From assembly GCA_900551015.1 (NCBI GenBank), contig URUI01000029.1:1-23538 (forward strand): a DNA stretch of 23,538 nt. Reading direction: 5' to 3'. This DNA comes from an uncultured Collinsella sp. (GTDB taxonomy: Bacteria; Actinomycetota; Coriobacteriia; Coriobacteriales; Coriobacteriaceae). The position numbers and the translations under genes were made by a program. This document shows positions 6,162 through 14,344 of the stretch, piece after piece. Each line of letters starts with the position of its first letter. Positions within the stretch are counted from its first letter, which is position 1. The notes under the pieces were generated by a model. It made no database searches and was not told where the DNA came from. It saw only the letters and a program-made list of their open reading frames with translations.

Positions 6162-7232
6162 CTATCGACAGACCAAATGGATCCTGTTGGCATCAAAATG
6201 CATGCGCAGCGTCTCGCCGGCCTGCGGTAGCTCGTCGACAGGCATGCCCACTTTGTTGACCTTCCACTGCAGACGCGTGGGCGCGTCGACGCGCGGCGCG
6301 TCCAGCAGCACCAACCGCTCAAAGCGCGAATCGCTCACACGGGCCACGTGCAAATCATAGCTGTTGCTACCCCGCTCAGCGCGATTGTCAACATGGAAGT
6401 AGCTTGCGCGAACGCCCAGGTACGCCACATCATCGGTAATCTCGCGACCCACGTTAAAGGTCATGCCCCAGTCGAGGGCCTCAACCTCCTGGGGCCCAAT
6501 CTTGCGCGCCCGGCTCGTGTTCTTGCAGCCCGTTAGGCGCAGCGCCGCCAGCGTCTGCGGACGATGGACCACGTCCTCGACGGAGCCGACCTCTTCCACA
6601 TGCCCGTTATGCATCACACAGATGCGCTGGCACAGGCGGCACGCTTCGTCGATGTCGTGGCTCACATAGAGCACGGTGCGGTTGCACACATCGAACAGGT
6701 CGAGCATATTCTGCTCGAGGGCACTCTTAAGATAGGAGTCGAGCGCGCTCATGGGCTCGTCGAACATAAAAATGCCCGGATGCGCCGCCACCATGCGGGC
6801 CAGCGCCACACGCTGCTGCTGGCCGCCCGAGAGGCGCGCGGGATAGCGGTCGGCAAAATCGGCCAGACCGAAAATGCCCAGATAGCGCTCGGCGAGCTTT
6901 TTGCGCGCGGCGGCGTCGCCCACGTCCTTTACACCGGCGCACACGTTATCGGCCACCGTCATGTTGGGAAACAGCTGATAGTTTTGAAACAGCAGGGCGC
7001 ACTTGCGCTCCTGGGGCGACAGATTGATGCCCGCTGCCGAGTCAAAAAAGGTCACGCCGTTAACGACGATCTTGCCCTCGTCGGGCGTCTCCACACCGGC
7101 AATGCAGCGCAGCGTACAGCTCTTGCCGCAACCCGAGGCGCCGAGCAGCGCCACACGCTCCTCGCCGGCATCGAGCTGCATGTCGAGGGTAAAGCCCGGA
7201 TAGCGCTTTTTGATATCCAGAACGAGCGACAT
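6162..7232 (-). CDS. modC: Molybdate ABC transporter ATP-binding protein
   Basis: The 356-residue ABC ATPase powers molybdate (or tungstate) import. Walker A GASGCGKS is at 31-38, the Q-loop Gln at 83, the signature LSGGQ at 134-138, Walker B ending DEP at 158-160 and the switch His at 192 (SHDID). About 120 residues follow the ATPase domain and probably fold as a TOBE/MOBE-like regulatory domain, as in other ModC proteins. The ATG lies three bases after the modB stop, with GGGAGG inside the modB end, so translation is coupled. No strong terminator is seen after the gene; a GC-rich stem near 6110-6130 has no T-run. Identification as molybdate rather than sulfate or tungstate rests on adjacent modA, mogA and moeA. 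Confidence 0.88.
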   Translation of the reverse strand: MSLVLDIKKRYPGFTLDMQLDAGEERVALLGASGCGKSCTLRCIAGVETPDEGKIVVNGVTFFDSAAGINLSPQERKCALLFQNYQLFPNMTVADNVCAGVKDVGDAAARKKLAERYLGIFGLADFADRYPARLSGGQQQRVALARMVAAHPGIFMFDEPMSALDSYLKSALEQNMLDLFDVCNRTVLYVSHDIDEACRLCQRICVMHNGHVEEVGSVEDVVHRPQTLAALRLTGCKNTSRARKIGPQEVEALDWGMTFNVGREITDDVAYLGVRASYFHVDNRAERGSNSYDLHVARVSDSRFERLVLLDAPRVDAPTRLQWKVNKVGMPVDELPQAGETLRMHFDANRIHLVCR

Positions 7233-7235
7233 GGC

Positions 7236-8678
7236 CTATCGACCTCCCTGCAATGCGGCATCATCGCACATGAGCTCGGCCAGCGCCTCGCGATCGATAC
7301 GCAAGGCATCGCCGCCCGCCGGGTCGAGCGAATCGCCCTGTCCGGCGCGATCTTTGGCCTGTTTGCGCTCCGCACGGGAAAGGCCCCGCTCGCGGTACTT
7401 TTGCGAATGCGCCGTGTACATATTGATGAACAAAATGACCAGGAAACTAAACACGATCACGACGACGACCCAAAAGAGGGCCACCGACGTGTTGCCGCCC
7501 ATCCACTCAAAGTAGATGGCGATGGGAATGGTCTGCGTGATACCGGCGTAGTTGCCCGCAAAGAACAGGGTGCAGCCAAACTCGCCCATCGCGCGGGCAA
7601 AGGCGAGCACCGTGCCAGCGGCAATCGAAGGCCAGCCAAGCGGCATCATAAGCCTGGCAAAGATGCGACGTTCGGACCATCCCAGGGTTCGCGCGGCATC
7701 GAGCATCTGTGTGTCAAGGCTCTCAAAAGCACCGAGTGCCGTACGGTAGACCAGGGGAAACGACACCACCACAGCAGATATCACCGCCGCCGGCCACGTA
7801 AAGACGATCGAGACGCCGTGCGCGATGAGCCACTGGCCCACCCCGGTCGAGCGTCCAAACAACATGAGGAGCAGAAAGCCGCAGACCGTGGGCGGCAGCA
7901 CCATGGGAATCGTAAAGACCGAGTCGAGCAGGCCCTTGATGCGACTCGAGGTACCCATAGTCTTCCACGCGGCGAACAGGCCCAGCGCAAAGGAAATCAG
8001 CAGGGCAAGGCCGCTCGTTTTAATGGACACCCAAAGCGGGCGATAGTCGATGTCGTCCAAAAAGGAGGCCAGAGAGGTCAAGGGCCCCTGCTCATCCCGC
8101 AACACGACAGACGATGCTCCTACCATTTGAGCGCTATCAAGCCAACGCGCGCCGCCCTTGGCATCACCCGAGGCGGATGCAATCACCACATAGCGGTCCC
8201 CATCCGCACCGCGCTCGTCAAAGCCATAGGTATACCCACCGGCATCAAACGTTGTTTCCGTCGTGACATACCAAGGAAGATCAATGTCCCCCAGCTGCGC
8301 GCCTCCCATGCAGTTTACGCTGTCGAGCTTACAGACGAGGGCCTTGAGACCCGATACGCACTCGTTGTCCTGCGGATCCAATCCATACTTCTCGACTGCC
8401 TTGGGCGATATCCACACCACAACGCGATCGGCAGCAGGCGCCACTACAAGGTCCACGTCCTCGTCGACGGGAAACCGGTAGCCCTCAGGCTGGCCCTCCA
8501 TGGCACGAGCGGTCCCCTTGGCCAACCGCTCAAAACCCTCGATCCCATAGGAGAGCCCGTGAGTGGTCGCAGCAACCTGGGCCCCGTCCTCAGCGTCCCC
8601 AGCAAACGCAAATCCCGGCACCCAGCAAAGCGCGAAGGCCAAAGCACAGGCGACAAGCATGCGGAATCGATTAAGCAC
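7236..8678 (-). CDS. modB: Molybdate ABC transporter permease with extra N-terminal extracytoplasmic domain
   Basis: The 480-residue protein is about twice the usual ModB length. Residues 1-26 form a signal peptide (VLNRFRM, a hydrophobic run, then AFA before GDA). Residues about 27-212 form a soluble extracytoplasmic domain with three Cys (107, 116, 123) that I do not recognise. Residues about 213-425 are a typical ModB permease with five hydrophobic segments and the EAA-type loop (DAARTLGWSERRIF... near 327-352) that contacts the ATPase. A charged cytoplasmic tail follows. I chose the GTG at 8678 because GGAG lies six bases upstream and it gives a clean signal peptide; the frame is open further upstream without a start signal. 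It lies 68 bases after modA and is coupled to modC. Confidence 0.87.
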   Translation of the reverse strand: MLNRFRMLVACALAFALCWVPGFAFAGDAEDGAQVAATTHGLSYGIEGFERLAKGTARAMEGQPEGYRFPVDEDVDLVVAPAADRVVVWISPKAVEKYGLDPQDNECVSGLKALVCKLDSVNCMGGAQLGDIDLPWYVTTETTFDAGGYTYGFDERGADGDRYVVIASASGDAKGGARWLDSAQMVGASSVVLRDEQGPLTSLASFLDDIDYRPLWVSIKTSGLALLISFALGLFAAWKTMGTSSRIKGLLDSVFTIPMVLPPTVCGFLLLMLFGRSTGVGQWLIAHGVSIVFTWPAAVISAVVVSFPLVYRTALGAFESLDTQMLDAARTLGWSERRIFARLMMPLGWPSIAAGTVLAFARAMGEFGCTLFFAGNYAGITQTIPIAIYFEWMGGNTSVALFWVVVVIVFSFLVILFINMYTAHSQKYRERGLSRAERKQAKDRAGQGDSLDPAGGDALRIDREALAELMCDDAALQGGR

Positions 8679-8746
8679 GAAAAGCTCCAAGCGAATACAA
8701 GGGCGGAGTGAAACACAAAACGATGGAATTATAGCGCCAAGCCGCA

Positions 8747-9619
8747 CTACTCGGAAAGCTCGAAGCCGTACTTAGCCCAAATCTTCTGAGCCTTCTTGTT
8801 GGTCAGACAGAAGTCGATGAACGCCTTGGCCTCGTCGGCGTGCTCGGAGCTCTCGGCAACGGCACCCGGGTACACGATGGGTTTGTGCGAATCCTCGGGG
8901 CACACGAAGGCCTCCTCGATGCCGTCGTAGCGGAAGATATCGGAGCTGTAGACAAAACCGGCCACGCAGTCGCCTGTGGACACATAGGCGGCGGCGGTAC
9001 CAACTTTGTCGGCCAGCGCTACCTTGTCGGCGATCTGGGGAGCATAGTCGCCGTCATCGCCCTCGGTGCCGGTGTAGAGGCCCACGGAAGCCAGCGCCTG
9101 GTTGGCGTACTTGCCGGCTGGGACGGTCTTGGCGTCGCCGATGGCGATCTTGCCGTCCAGATTCGCGACATCGGCGATGGCCTCGATCTTGGTGTCGGAG
9201 CCCTCGGCGCGAATGATCACGAGGTCGTTGACGAACATATCCTCACGGGTGTCGGTGTCGACGAGCTCGGCGGTCTCAGCGTCATCCATGGTGCCCTTGG
9301 AAGCGGTAATGAGCACATCGACCGTAGCGCCGGCGCGCATCTGCTCGACAAGGTCGCCGGACGCCTTAAACTGCGTGTCGGCAAACGTGATGCCGGTCTG
9401 GTCGGTGTAGAGCTCCTGAACCTCGGGCAGAGCCTTCTCGAGCGAGTTGGCAGCAAAGACCTGAAGCTCGACAGTCTTCTTGGACGAAGCCTTGGCGGAA
9501 CCGGCATCGGAGCCGGCCGGCTCAGACGTCTTATTGCCGGAGCAGCCGGTAAGGCCAAGGCCGGCAGCGGCGACAGCAGAAAGCGAGACGAATCCGCGGC
9601 GAGAAACCATATCGAACAT
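8747..9619 (-). CDS. modA: Molybdate-binding lipoprotein
   Basis: This 290-residue extracytoplasmic substrate-binding protein is the first gene of modABC. The N-terminus carries a twin-arginine-like motif (SRRGFVSL, Arg7-Arg8), a hydrophobic stretch and the lipobox LTGC (Cys26), so it is exported and lipid-anchored. A Ser/Ala/Gly-rich linker to about residue 45 leads to the ModA fold: VFAANSLEKALPEV, DVLITASKGTMD, and the later SSDIFRYDGIEEAF region. The ATG at 9619 has AAGGG seven bases upstream; a TTG two codons earlier lies too close to that site. Context (modB, modC, mogA, moeA) supports molybdate as ligand, though tungstate cannot be excluded. Confidence 0.92.
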   Translation of the reverse strand: MFDMVSRRGFVSLSAVAAAGLGLTGCSGNKTSEPAGSDAGSAKASSKKTVELQVFAANSLEKALPEVQELYTDQTGITFADTQFKASGDLVEQMRAGATVDVLITASKGTMDDAETAELVDTDTREDMFVNDLVIIRAEGSDTKIEAIADVANLDGKIAIGDAKTVPAGKYANQALASVGLYTGTEGDDGDYAPQIADKVALADKVGTAAAYVSTGDCVAGFVYSSDIFRYDGIEEAFVCPEDSHKPIVYPGAVAESSEHADEAKAFIDFCLTNKKAQKIWAKYGFELSE

Positions 9620-9679
9620 GTTCAACCCTTTCGAAAGATATACCCGGGCACCCCGCCGCAGGCTTTATTCTGTTACCGG

Positions 9680-9735
9680 ATTATACTTCCTCGAGAATAA
9701 TGTTAGTGAATTAATATCTCTCACATGAGAATATT
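9680..9735 (-). promoter_or_regulatory. Candidate modA promoter with repeated upstream motif
   Basis: A perfect TATAAT on the minus strand (9685-9680) lies about 60 bases before the modA ATG. No good -35 box is found at 16-18 bases, which suggests an activator-dependent promoter. Upstream, the direct repeat ATTATTCTC (9701-9693) / AATATTCTC (9735-9727) and an imperfect palindrome around 9711-9735 lie in an AT-rich stretch that contrasts with the GC-rich genes. A molybdate-responsive regulator is an obvious candidate, but the sequence does not match the E. coli ModE site as I know it. Confidence 0.5.
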
Positions 9736-9777
9736 CTTTTACCGATAACCACGAAACGGCTCGCACTGTCGCTGCAT

Positions 9778-9812
9778 AAAAAAGCGGAGCAGCCCATAAG
9801 GTCGCTCCGCCG
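9778..9812 (-). terminator. Rho-independent terminator after mogA
   Basis: On the minus strand, GCGGAGC pairs with GCTCCGC around a partly paired inner part, followed directly by six T. It lies 12 bases after the mogA stop and separates the moeA-mogA transcript from the modABC promoter. Confidence 0.85.
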
Positions 9813-9824
9813 CAGGTAGTGCGC

Positions 9825-10304
9825 TTATTTGGCGTGCCCGCCGCCCGCCGTCATTTGGGCCGCATGCTCCAGCTGATCGCTCACGGCCTCCCAGCTTTCG
9901 CGGGCCGCTTTCGTGGATCCCGGAAAATTGATGACAAGCGTATACCCACGCTGCATGCACACGGCGCGCGAGAGCATGGCGCGGCGCGTCTTGGTCATGG
10001 AGTAGGCACGAATTGCCTCGGCAATACCCGGCACATCGCGGTCGCAGACGACACGCGTCGCCTCGGGTGTCACGTCGCGCATCGAAAGACCCGTGCCGCC
10101 GCAGGTGAGCACGACATTGGCGTGGCACTCATCGGCGGCTTCCGCAATGGCATCACCGATCTCACTGACGTCGTCACGCACGACCACATGTGAGGCGACC
10201 GTCCAGCCCTGCGCCACGATGAGTTCCTCGAGCGCAGCACCCGCCTCGTCCTGGGCAAGATCACGCGTATCCGAGCACGTCACGATCGAAATCTTCAACT
10301 CCAT
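9825..10304 (-). CDS. mogA: Molybdopterin adenylyltransferase / MoaB-MogA family protein
   Basis: The 159-residue protein is of the MoaB/MogA family, which adenylates molybdopterin before metal insertion by MoeA. The typical MPT-binding signature TCGGTGLSMRDVTPEAT lies at 67-83, and an N-terminal strand with SDTRDLAQDEAG at 11-22 fits the family. The ATG at 10304 is preceded by AGGAGG, six bases away, and begins 10 bases after the moeA stop, so the genes are co-transcribed. The longer open frame back to 10397 overlaps moeA and has no start signal. MogA and MoaB cannot be told apart with confidence by eye; the pairing with moeA supports the adenylyltransferase role. Confidence 0.88.
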   Translation of the reverse strand: MELKISIVTCSDTRDLAQDEAGAALEELIVAQGWTVASHVVVRDDVSEIGDAIAEAADECHANVVLTCGGTGLSMRDVTPEATRVVCDRDVPGIAEAIRAYSMTKTRRAMLSRAVCMQRGYTLVINFPGSTKAARESWEAVSDQLEHAAQMTAGGGHAK

Positions 10305-10314
10305 ACCATTCCTC

Positions 10315-11577
10315 CTATAGCACCGTGCCCTCAGGCAGGTCGACACGCACGACATCCGCGACGTCGCCCGCCGCAAGGTCACACGGTCCTTCGTCAATAC
10401 GCAGCAGGCAGTTGGCCCGTTGCATCGTGCCGAGCAGCGCCGAATTCTGCGTCTTGGCCTCGGTCACCAACAGCTCACCGGTCTCGGGGTCGCGCAAAAC
10501 CGTGGCGCGATCGAAGAAACGGCGATGCTGTCGCTTTTTCACGCCGTGCGTGAGCGTCGCCTGCTGCACGGGACGCACGCCCTCGGCAAAGCCGCGCATC
10601 TTGCGAATCGCCGGGCGGGCAAGCATCTCAAAGCCTACATACGCCGCGGCCGGATTGCCTGAAAGCCCCAGGTAAGGCTTGCCCCCGAGCAAGCCAAACG
10701 TGATGGCCTTACCCGGACGCATCGAAATGCGATCGAACAGCACCTCGCCCTCGCGCCGGACAAGCGCCGTCACGTAGTCGTAATCGCCCGCCGAGGCGCC
10801 ACCACTCGTAATGACAAAATCGCACTCCTGCACGGCACGATGCACAAGCTCGGCAATCGCCTGCTCATCATCGGGAGCGATGCCAAAGAACACCGGATCT
10901 GCCCCGGCATCGAGCGCCTCGGCCATTAACGCCGAGGAGTTGGAATCGCGAATCTGCCCGCGCGCCGGCAGCTTACTCGGCGCGACCAGTTCCGTCCCCA
11001 GCGAGATAATGCCCACGCGCGGGGCGGCATGCACCTTCACGCTCGCATACCCGGCGCTCGCCAACAAGCCGGCGCCGGCCGGGGCCACAACCTCGCCGGC
11101 GCGCATAACGACGTCGCCGGCATGGGCCTCCTCGGCGGCAGAGCGAACGTTCTCCCCCACTTTAGCAGGCGCCGAGAAGCTCACGTGCGAGCCCTCGTTG
11201 CCGTCGCCGTCGAGCACATCGACGATCTCATACTTCACCACGGCATCCGCGCCCCCGGGTACCGGCGCGCCTGTCATGATGCGGACCGTCTCGCCCGCGC
11301 CGATGGTACCCTTAAACACATGGCCCGCGGCCTCGTGTCCGATAACGTCGAGCGTCACCGGCGCCTCGCCAGATGCCTGTGCCAAGTCCGCCGAGCGCAC
11401 GGCGTATCCGTCCATGGCGCTGTTGGCAAACGGCGAGATATCGATATCGGCCACCGCGTCCTCGGCCAAGGGAAGGCCGGCGGCCTGCCATACGGGAATC
11501 TCGACAACTTCCGTCATTTGCATCTGTGAAAGGACAATCGCCTGGGCGTCCTCCAGCCGCATGAGTTCCTCTGCCAC
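10315..11577 (-). CDS. moeA: Molybdopterin molybdenumtransferase
   Basis: The 420-residue cytoplasmic protein inserts molybdate into adenylated molybdopterin, the last step of molybdenum cofactor synthesis. Motifs include SPFANSAMDGYA (48-59), the MTGAPVP segment (101-107), TSGGASAGDYD (257-267) of the MogA-like domain and LSGNPAAA (305-312); domain IV ends the protein. Length is normal. The GTG at 11577 has AGAGG five bases upstream. An ATG five codons further in also has AGAGGA upstream and could be used. It is the first gene of a moeA-mogA pair on the minus strand, divergent from the ClC gene. Confidence 0.92.
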   Translation of the reverse strand: MAEELMRLEDAQAIVLSQMQMTEVVEIPVWQAAGLPLAEDAVADIDISPFANSAMDGYAVRSADLAQASGEAPVTLDVIGHEAAGHVFKGTIGAGETVRIMTGAPVPGGADAVVKYEIVDVLDGDGNEGSHVSFSAPAKVGENVRSAAEEAHAGDVVMRAGEVVAPAGAGLLASAGYASVKVHAAPRVGIISLGTELVAPSKLPARGQIRDSNSSALMAEALDAGADPVFFGIAPDDEQAIAELVHRAVQECDFVITSGGASAGDYDYVTALVRREGEVLFDRISMRPGKAITFGLLGGKPYLGLSGNPAAAYVGFEMLARPAIRKMRGFAEGVRPVQQATLTHGVKKRQHRRFFDRATVLRDPETGELLVTEAKTQNSALLGTMQRANCLLRIDEGPCDLAAGDVADVVRVDLPEGTVL

Positions 11578-11595
11578 ATGTACCTCTTTAATCCG

Positions 11596-11640
11596 CGGCG
11601 CACATCACGGGCGCCGATTCATTATGTTTATCTCAGTATA
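11596..11640 (-). promoter_or_regulatory. Candidate moeA promoter and leader hairpin
   Basis: A minus-strand TATACT (11640-11635) is a fair -10 box for moeA, but no convincing -35 is seen. Between it and the start codon a 6-bp stem (CGGCGC / GCGCCG, 11616-11596) closes a 9-base loop, just before the AAAGAGG ribosome-binding site. It does not match the molybdenum cofactor riboswitch as I know it. Confidence 0.35.
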
Positions 11641-11733
11641 ATCCCCCGCTGCACGACGGCGACATGACCCACGTTCTCGAATACATCTGTCGGCCGCGAG
11701 CAGCGAAACAGAAACAAAACCAACCTGCCGATT

Positions 11734-11758
11734 TGTCACGTTTGACACGTTCTATAAT
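11734..11758 (+). promoter_or_regulatory. Candidate promoter and operator of the ClC gene
   Basis: A perfect TATAAT at 11753-11758 lies 29 bases before the ATG. Just upstream, TGTCA-N4-TGACA (11734-11747) is an inverted repeat in the place where a -35 box or regulator site should be; the spacing of TTGTCA to the -10 (14 bases) is short. A regulator bound there would control the ClC gene. Confidence 0.5.
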
Positions 11759-11787
11759 GCTTGCGTTGCAACCTAAAAGAGGAACGT

Positions 11788-13209
11788 ATGGCTTTTACCG
11801 ACAAACCCGAAAGCGCAAACGAAGCGCAGGATCATTCCCAACCGTTCGACGACGGCGGTCTTTTCTCCCTGAACGACGTCATCACGGCAGGCAGGCATCA
11901 ACTAACCCGCTCCGAGCAGCTCTTGGCTGCAGACACGCGCCGCAATGCCCGCAACATGCTCGCAAGCGCCAAGCTGCTCGCGCTCGTAGTTATCGTCTCA
12001 CTCGCCATGGGCGTTGCCGCGTGGGCGTTTTTGGCCTCGCTGAATATCGCGACCGATTATCGCGAGCACCATGCGTGGGTGTTCGCCCTGCTCCCCATCG
12101 TGGGCATGGCCACCGCGTGGGTCTACAAGAACCACGGTCTCGCCGCCAAGCGTGGCAACAACCTGGTCATTGACTCCGCCCTGGGCACACGCCTCATCCA
12201 TATGCGCATGGCCGTCCTCACCTTCGTCTGCTCCACGCTCACGCACCTAACGGGCGGATCGGCCGGTCGCGAGGGAGCCGCGGTGCAGATTGGCGGCACC
12301 ATCGCCAGCAACATCTCGAACCTCGCCCACCTCAAAAAGCATGACCACCACGACCTCATGCTCGCCGGCATCTCGTCGGCCTTTGGCGCCGTATTCGGCT
12401 CGCCCCTTGCCGGAGCTTTTTTTGGCATGGAGATGTGCTTTATCGGCAAGATCGACTACACCGCGGGCATCTACTGCCTGGTCGCATCGTTTACCGGCTA
12501 CTTTACATCACTCGCCCTTGGCACCGAGTATGAGACGAATGTTATCGCCAGCGTCCCCGACATGACGCCGCGGACGGTTGCCATCGTTGTTGTCAGCGCC
12601 ATCATCTTTGGTCTCACCGCGCGCCTCTTTGCCTGGTCGGTTCGGACCGTCAAAAACCTGTACGGTCGCTTTATCACCAACTACCTTGCTCGCGCACTCG
12701 TGGGCGCGCTCGTGGTGCTCGCGGCCTACGCGATGCTTGACGCCTGGAAGTATGCCGGCCTTGCCACCTGGCTCTCGTGCGCCGGGTTCGCCGGTAACAC
12801 GACCCTTGCCGACGCAGCCATCAAGCTCGTGGTGACGGCGCTCACCCTGGGCGCCGGCTTCCAAGGCGGCGAGGTCACGCCCCTGTTTGGCATCGGTGCG
12901 GCGCTCGGCGGATGGATCGGATGCCTCACCGGGCTCGACCCGAGCTTTGTGGCGGCCCTCGGCATGCTCGGTGTGTTCTGCGCCGGCCTCAACGTGCCCA
13001 TCACCACCTGTATGATGGCCATCGACCTGTTCCACGGAACGGCCGCGGGCTTCTTCGTGATCGTTTCGTTTATTAGCTATCTCGTCGGCGGCCACCGCGG
13101 CGTATATCCCGCGCAGCGTATTGTCTCGCCTAAACGCCGTTCGCTTATTGTGGACGAGGGCCACACGGTGGCAGAGGCTATCGAGCGGCACAACGACCTG
13201 ATAGAGTAG
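11788..13209 (+). CDS. ClC family anion/proton antiporter, possibly fluoride-exporting type
   Basis: The 473-residue multi-pass membrane protein of the chloride channel family has a soluble N-terminus of about 60 residues. Motif GGSAGREGAAVQ at 156-167 holds the gating glutamate (Glu162, equivalent to Glu148 of the E. coli antiporter). GFQGGEVTP near residue 365 is the second conserved filter motif. The usual GSGIP motif with the central chloride-binding Ser is absent; the aligned place reads KRGNNLV (121-127). That substitution, and the TLTHLTGGSAGREG context, recall the fluoride/proton ClC branch rather than chloride transporters, but this is by memory of the family. The ATG at 11788 follows GAGGA; an in-frame upstream start at 11761 lies at the likely transcription start. 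No fluoride riboswitch was seen upstream. Confidence 0.85.
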   Translation: MAFTDKPESANEAQDHSQPFDDGGLFSLNDVITAGRHQLTRSEQLLAADTRRNARNMLASAKLLALVVIVSLAMGVAAWAFLASLNIATDYREHHAWVFALLPIVGMATAWVYKNHGLAAKRGNNLVIDSALGTRLIHMRMAVLTFVCSTLTHLTGGSAGREGAAVQIGGTIASNISNLAHLKKHDHHDLMLAGISSAFGAVFGSPLAGAFFGMEMCFIGKIDYTAGIYCLVASFTGYFTSLALGTEYETNVIASVPDMTPRTVAIVVVSAIIFGLTARLFAWSVRTVKNLYGRFITNYLARALVGALVVLAAYAMLDAWKYAGLATWLSCAGFAGNTTLADAAIKLVVTALTLGAGFQGGEVTPLFGIGAALGGWIGCLTGLDPSFVAALGMLGVFCAGLNVPITTCMMAIDLFHGTAAGFFVIVSFISYLVGGHRGVYPAQRIVSPKRRSLIVDEGHTVAEAIERHNDLIE

Positions 13210-13296
13210 ACGTTAGTATTCGCCGTGCAGCCACAATCGGGGGCACTTTGACCCGAGCGCGACCGCACCGTCACGTCATACGCCGGGAGTCGCCCC

Positions 13297-14259
13297 ATGC
13301 ACGCAACTGATTTTGGTCGCACGCTCATCATCGCCAATCCTGCCGCCCAGTCGGGCGCCGCGCACGAGGTTGCCGAGCGCCTGCAGCGCTTTTTGGATAT
13401 GACCGCGCGCACATCCCAGTTTGACCTGGTGCTGACCGAGCGCATGGGACATGCCAAGGTACTTGCCGCACAGGCCCAGGGCTACCGCACGGTTATCGCA
13501 CTCGGCGGCGACGGCGTGATCCACGAGGTCGTCAATGGCTTGATGGCGCAAGAAAAGGCGGTTCGACCGGCGCTTGCCGTCCTGCCCGTAGGCTCCGGCA
13601 ATGATTTTGCCCAAACGCTCGGTATCGACGATTTCTCCGGCAAAGATTTTGGCGCGCTGCTCACCTGCGAGCTGCAGCACCAGGATATCGGACGCATTCG
13701 CTCATGGAACCCCGCAAGCGGCAGCGGCGAGGCGACCGTCGAGTATTACGACCAGACGCTCTCCGTCGGTATCGATGCCGCCATCGGCCTGGGCACCACC
13801 GAGCTGCGCGAAAAGACGGGCCTTGCCGGCGCTCCGCTCTACACCCTATCGGGACTTGAGCAGTTTGGCCTGCGCTACCGCAACTACCCCATGACCATCA
13901 GCTTTGATGGCGCGCCAGCCGAACGCGTACGCGCGATTATTATGGCCATCCAGCTGGGGCCCACCTATGGTTCGGGTTATCGCGTCTGTCCCGACGCCGA
14001 CCCCTGCGACGGCATCCTCGACGTCTGCTACGCTTGCGGCCCCGTCCCTCGCGCGGTTGCCTTGCCTATGTTTCTTTCGGCCAAGGACGGCCACCATACC
14101 AGGCTGCCGCCGGTTCGCATGCACCGCTGCCGCCACGCCGAGCTCACCTTTGGGGAACCCGACTACCCCATCCAGGCCGACGGCGAGCCCATCGTCGCCT
14201 CGCGCATCGAGGTGGACATCCTCGCAGGGGCCCTCCACGTCTGGCACCCAACCCGCTAA
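13297..14259 (+). CDS. Diacylglycerol kinase family lipid kinase
   Basis: The 320-residue protein has the DAGK catalytic domain: NPAAQSG at 14-20, the nucleotide-binding GGDGVIHEVVNG at 70-81 and PVGSGNDFAQTLG at 97-109. A C-terminal beta-sandwich domain ends the protein, with YSGYRVCP-like GSGYRVCPDADPCDG and the IQADGEPI segment typical of YegS/DgkB-type kinases. Such enzymes phosphorylate diacylglycerol or related lipids at the inner membrane face, recycling lipids from cell-wall polymer synthesis. The exact lipid cannot be told. The ATG has GGGAG eight bases upstream. It follows the ClC gene by 87 bases on the same strand and may be co-transcribed. A long palindrome follows its stop. Confidence 0.88.
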   Translation: MHATDFGRTLIIANPAAQSGAAHEVAERLQRFLDMTARTSQFDLVLTERMGHAKVLAAQAQGYRTVIALGGDGVIHEVVNGLMAQEKAVRPALAVLPVGSGNDFAQTLGIDDFSGKDFGALLTCELQHQDIGRIRSWNPASGSGEATVEYYDQTLSVGIDAAIGLGTTELREKTGLAGAPLYTLSGLEQFGLRYRNYPMTISFDGAPAERVRAIIMAIQLGPTYGSGYRVCPDADPCDGILDVCYACGPVPRAVALPMFLSAKDGHHTRLPPVRMHRCRHAELTFGEPDYPIQADGEPIVASRIEVDILAGALHVWHPTR

Positions 14260-14267
14260 CCCACCTG

Positions 14268-14334
14268 AGTTGCGGTGAAATAGGGACTGTTTATGCAGCT
14301 AAAGCCGAAAAATAGTCTCTATTTCACCGCAACT
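14268..14334. repeat. Long palindrome (21-bp stem) at convergent gene ends, REP-like
   Basis: Arms 14268-14288 and 14314-14334 are inverted copies with a single difference (a G-U wobble), enclosing a 25-base loop. It begins with AGTTGCGGTGAAATAGGG. It lies between two convergent genes (lipid kinase + and release-factor-like -), starting nine bases after one stop and ending 10 before the other. There is no T-run long enough for a classic terminator. The GGGAC-GTT motif at the stem/loop border recalls palindromes of the REP type moved by Y1 transposases, and a related GGGGACGTT occurs at 22690-22745. Confidence 0.7.
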
Positions 14335-14344
14335 TGTGAGGAAG

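Noticed and set aside
6564..8711. A 715-codon open frame on the plus strand
   Set aside because: It is antisense to modC and modB and is low-complexity (His, Gln, Arg rich), with no start signal or domain.
11641..11787. Fluoride (crcB) riboswitch upstream of the ClC gene
   Set aside because: The conserved core as I know it is absent, and the candidate -10 lies only 29 bases before the ATG, leaving no space for the aptamer.
13210..13296. Promoter or RNA element between the ClC and lipid kinase genes
   Set aside because: The 87-base gap shows no convincing -35/-10 pair and no strong hairpin; co-transcription is the simpler view.
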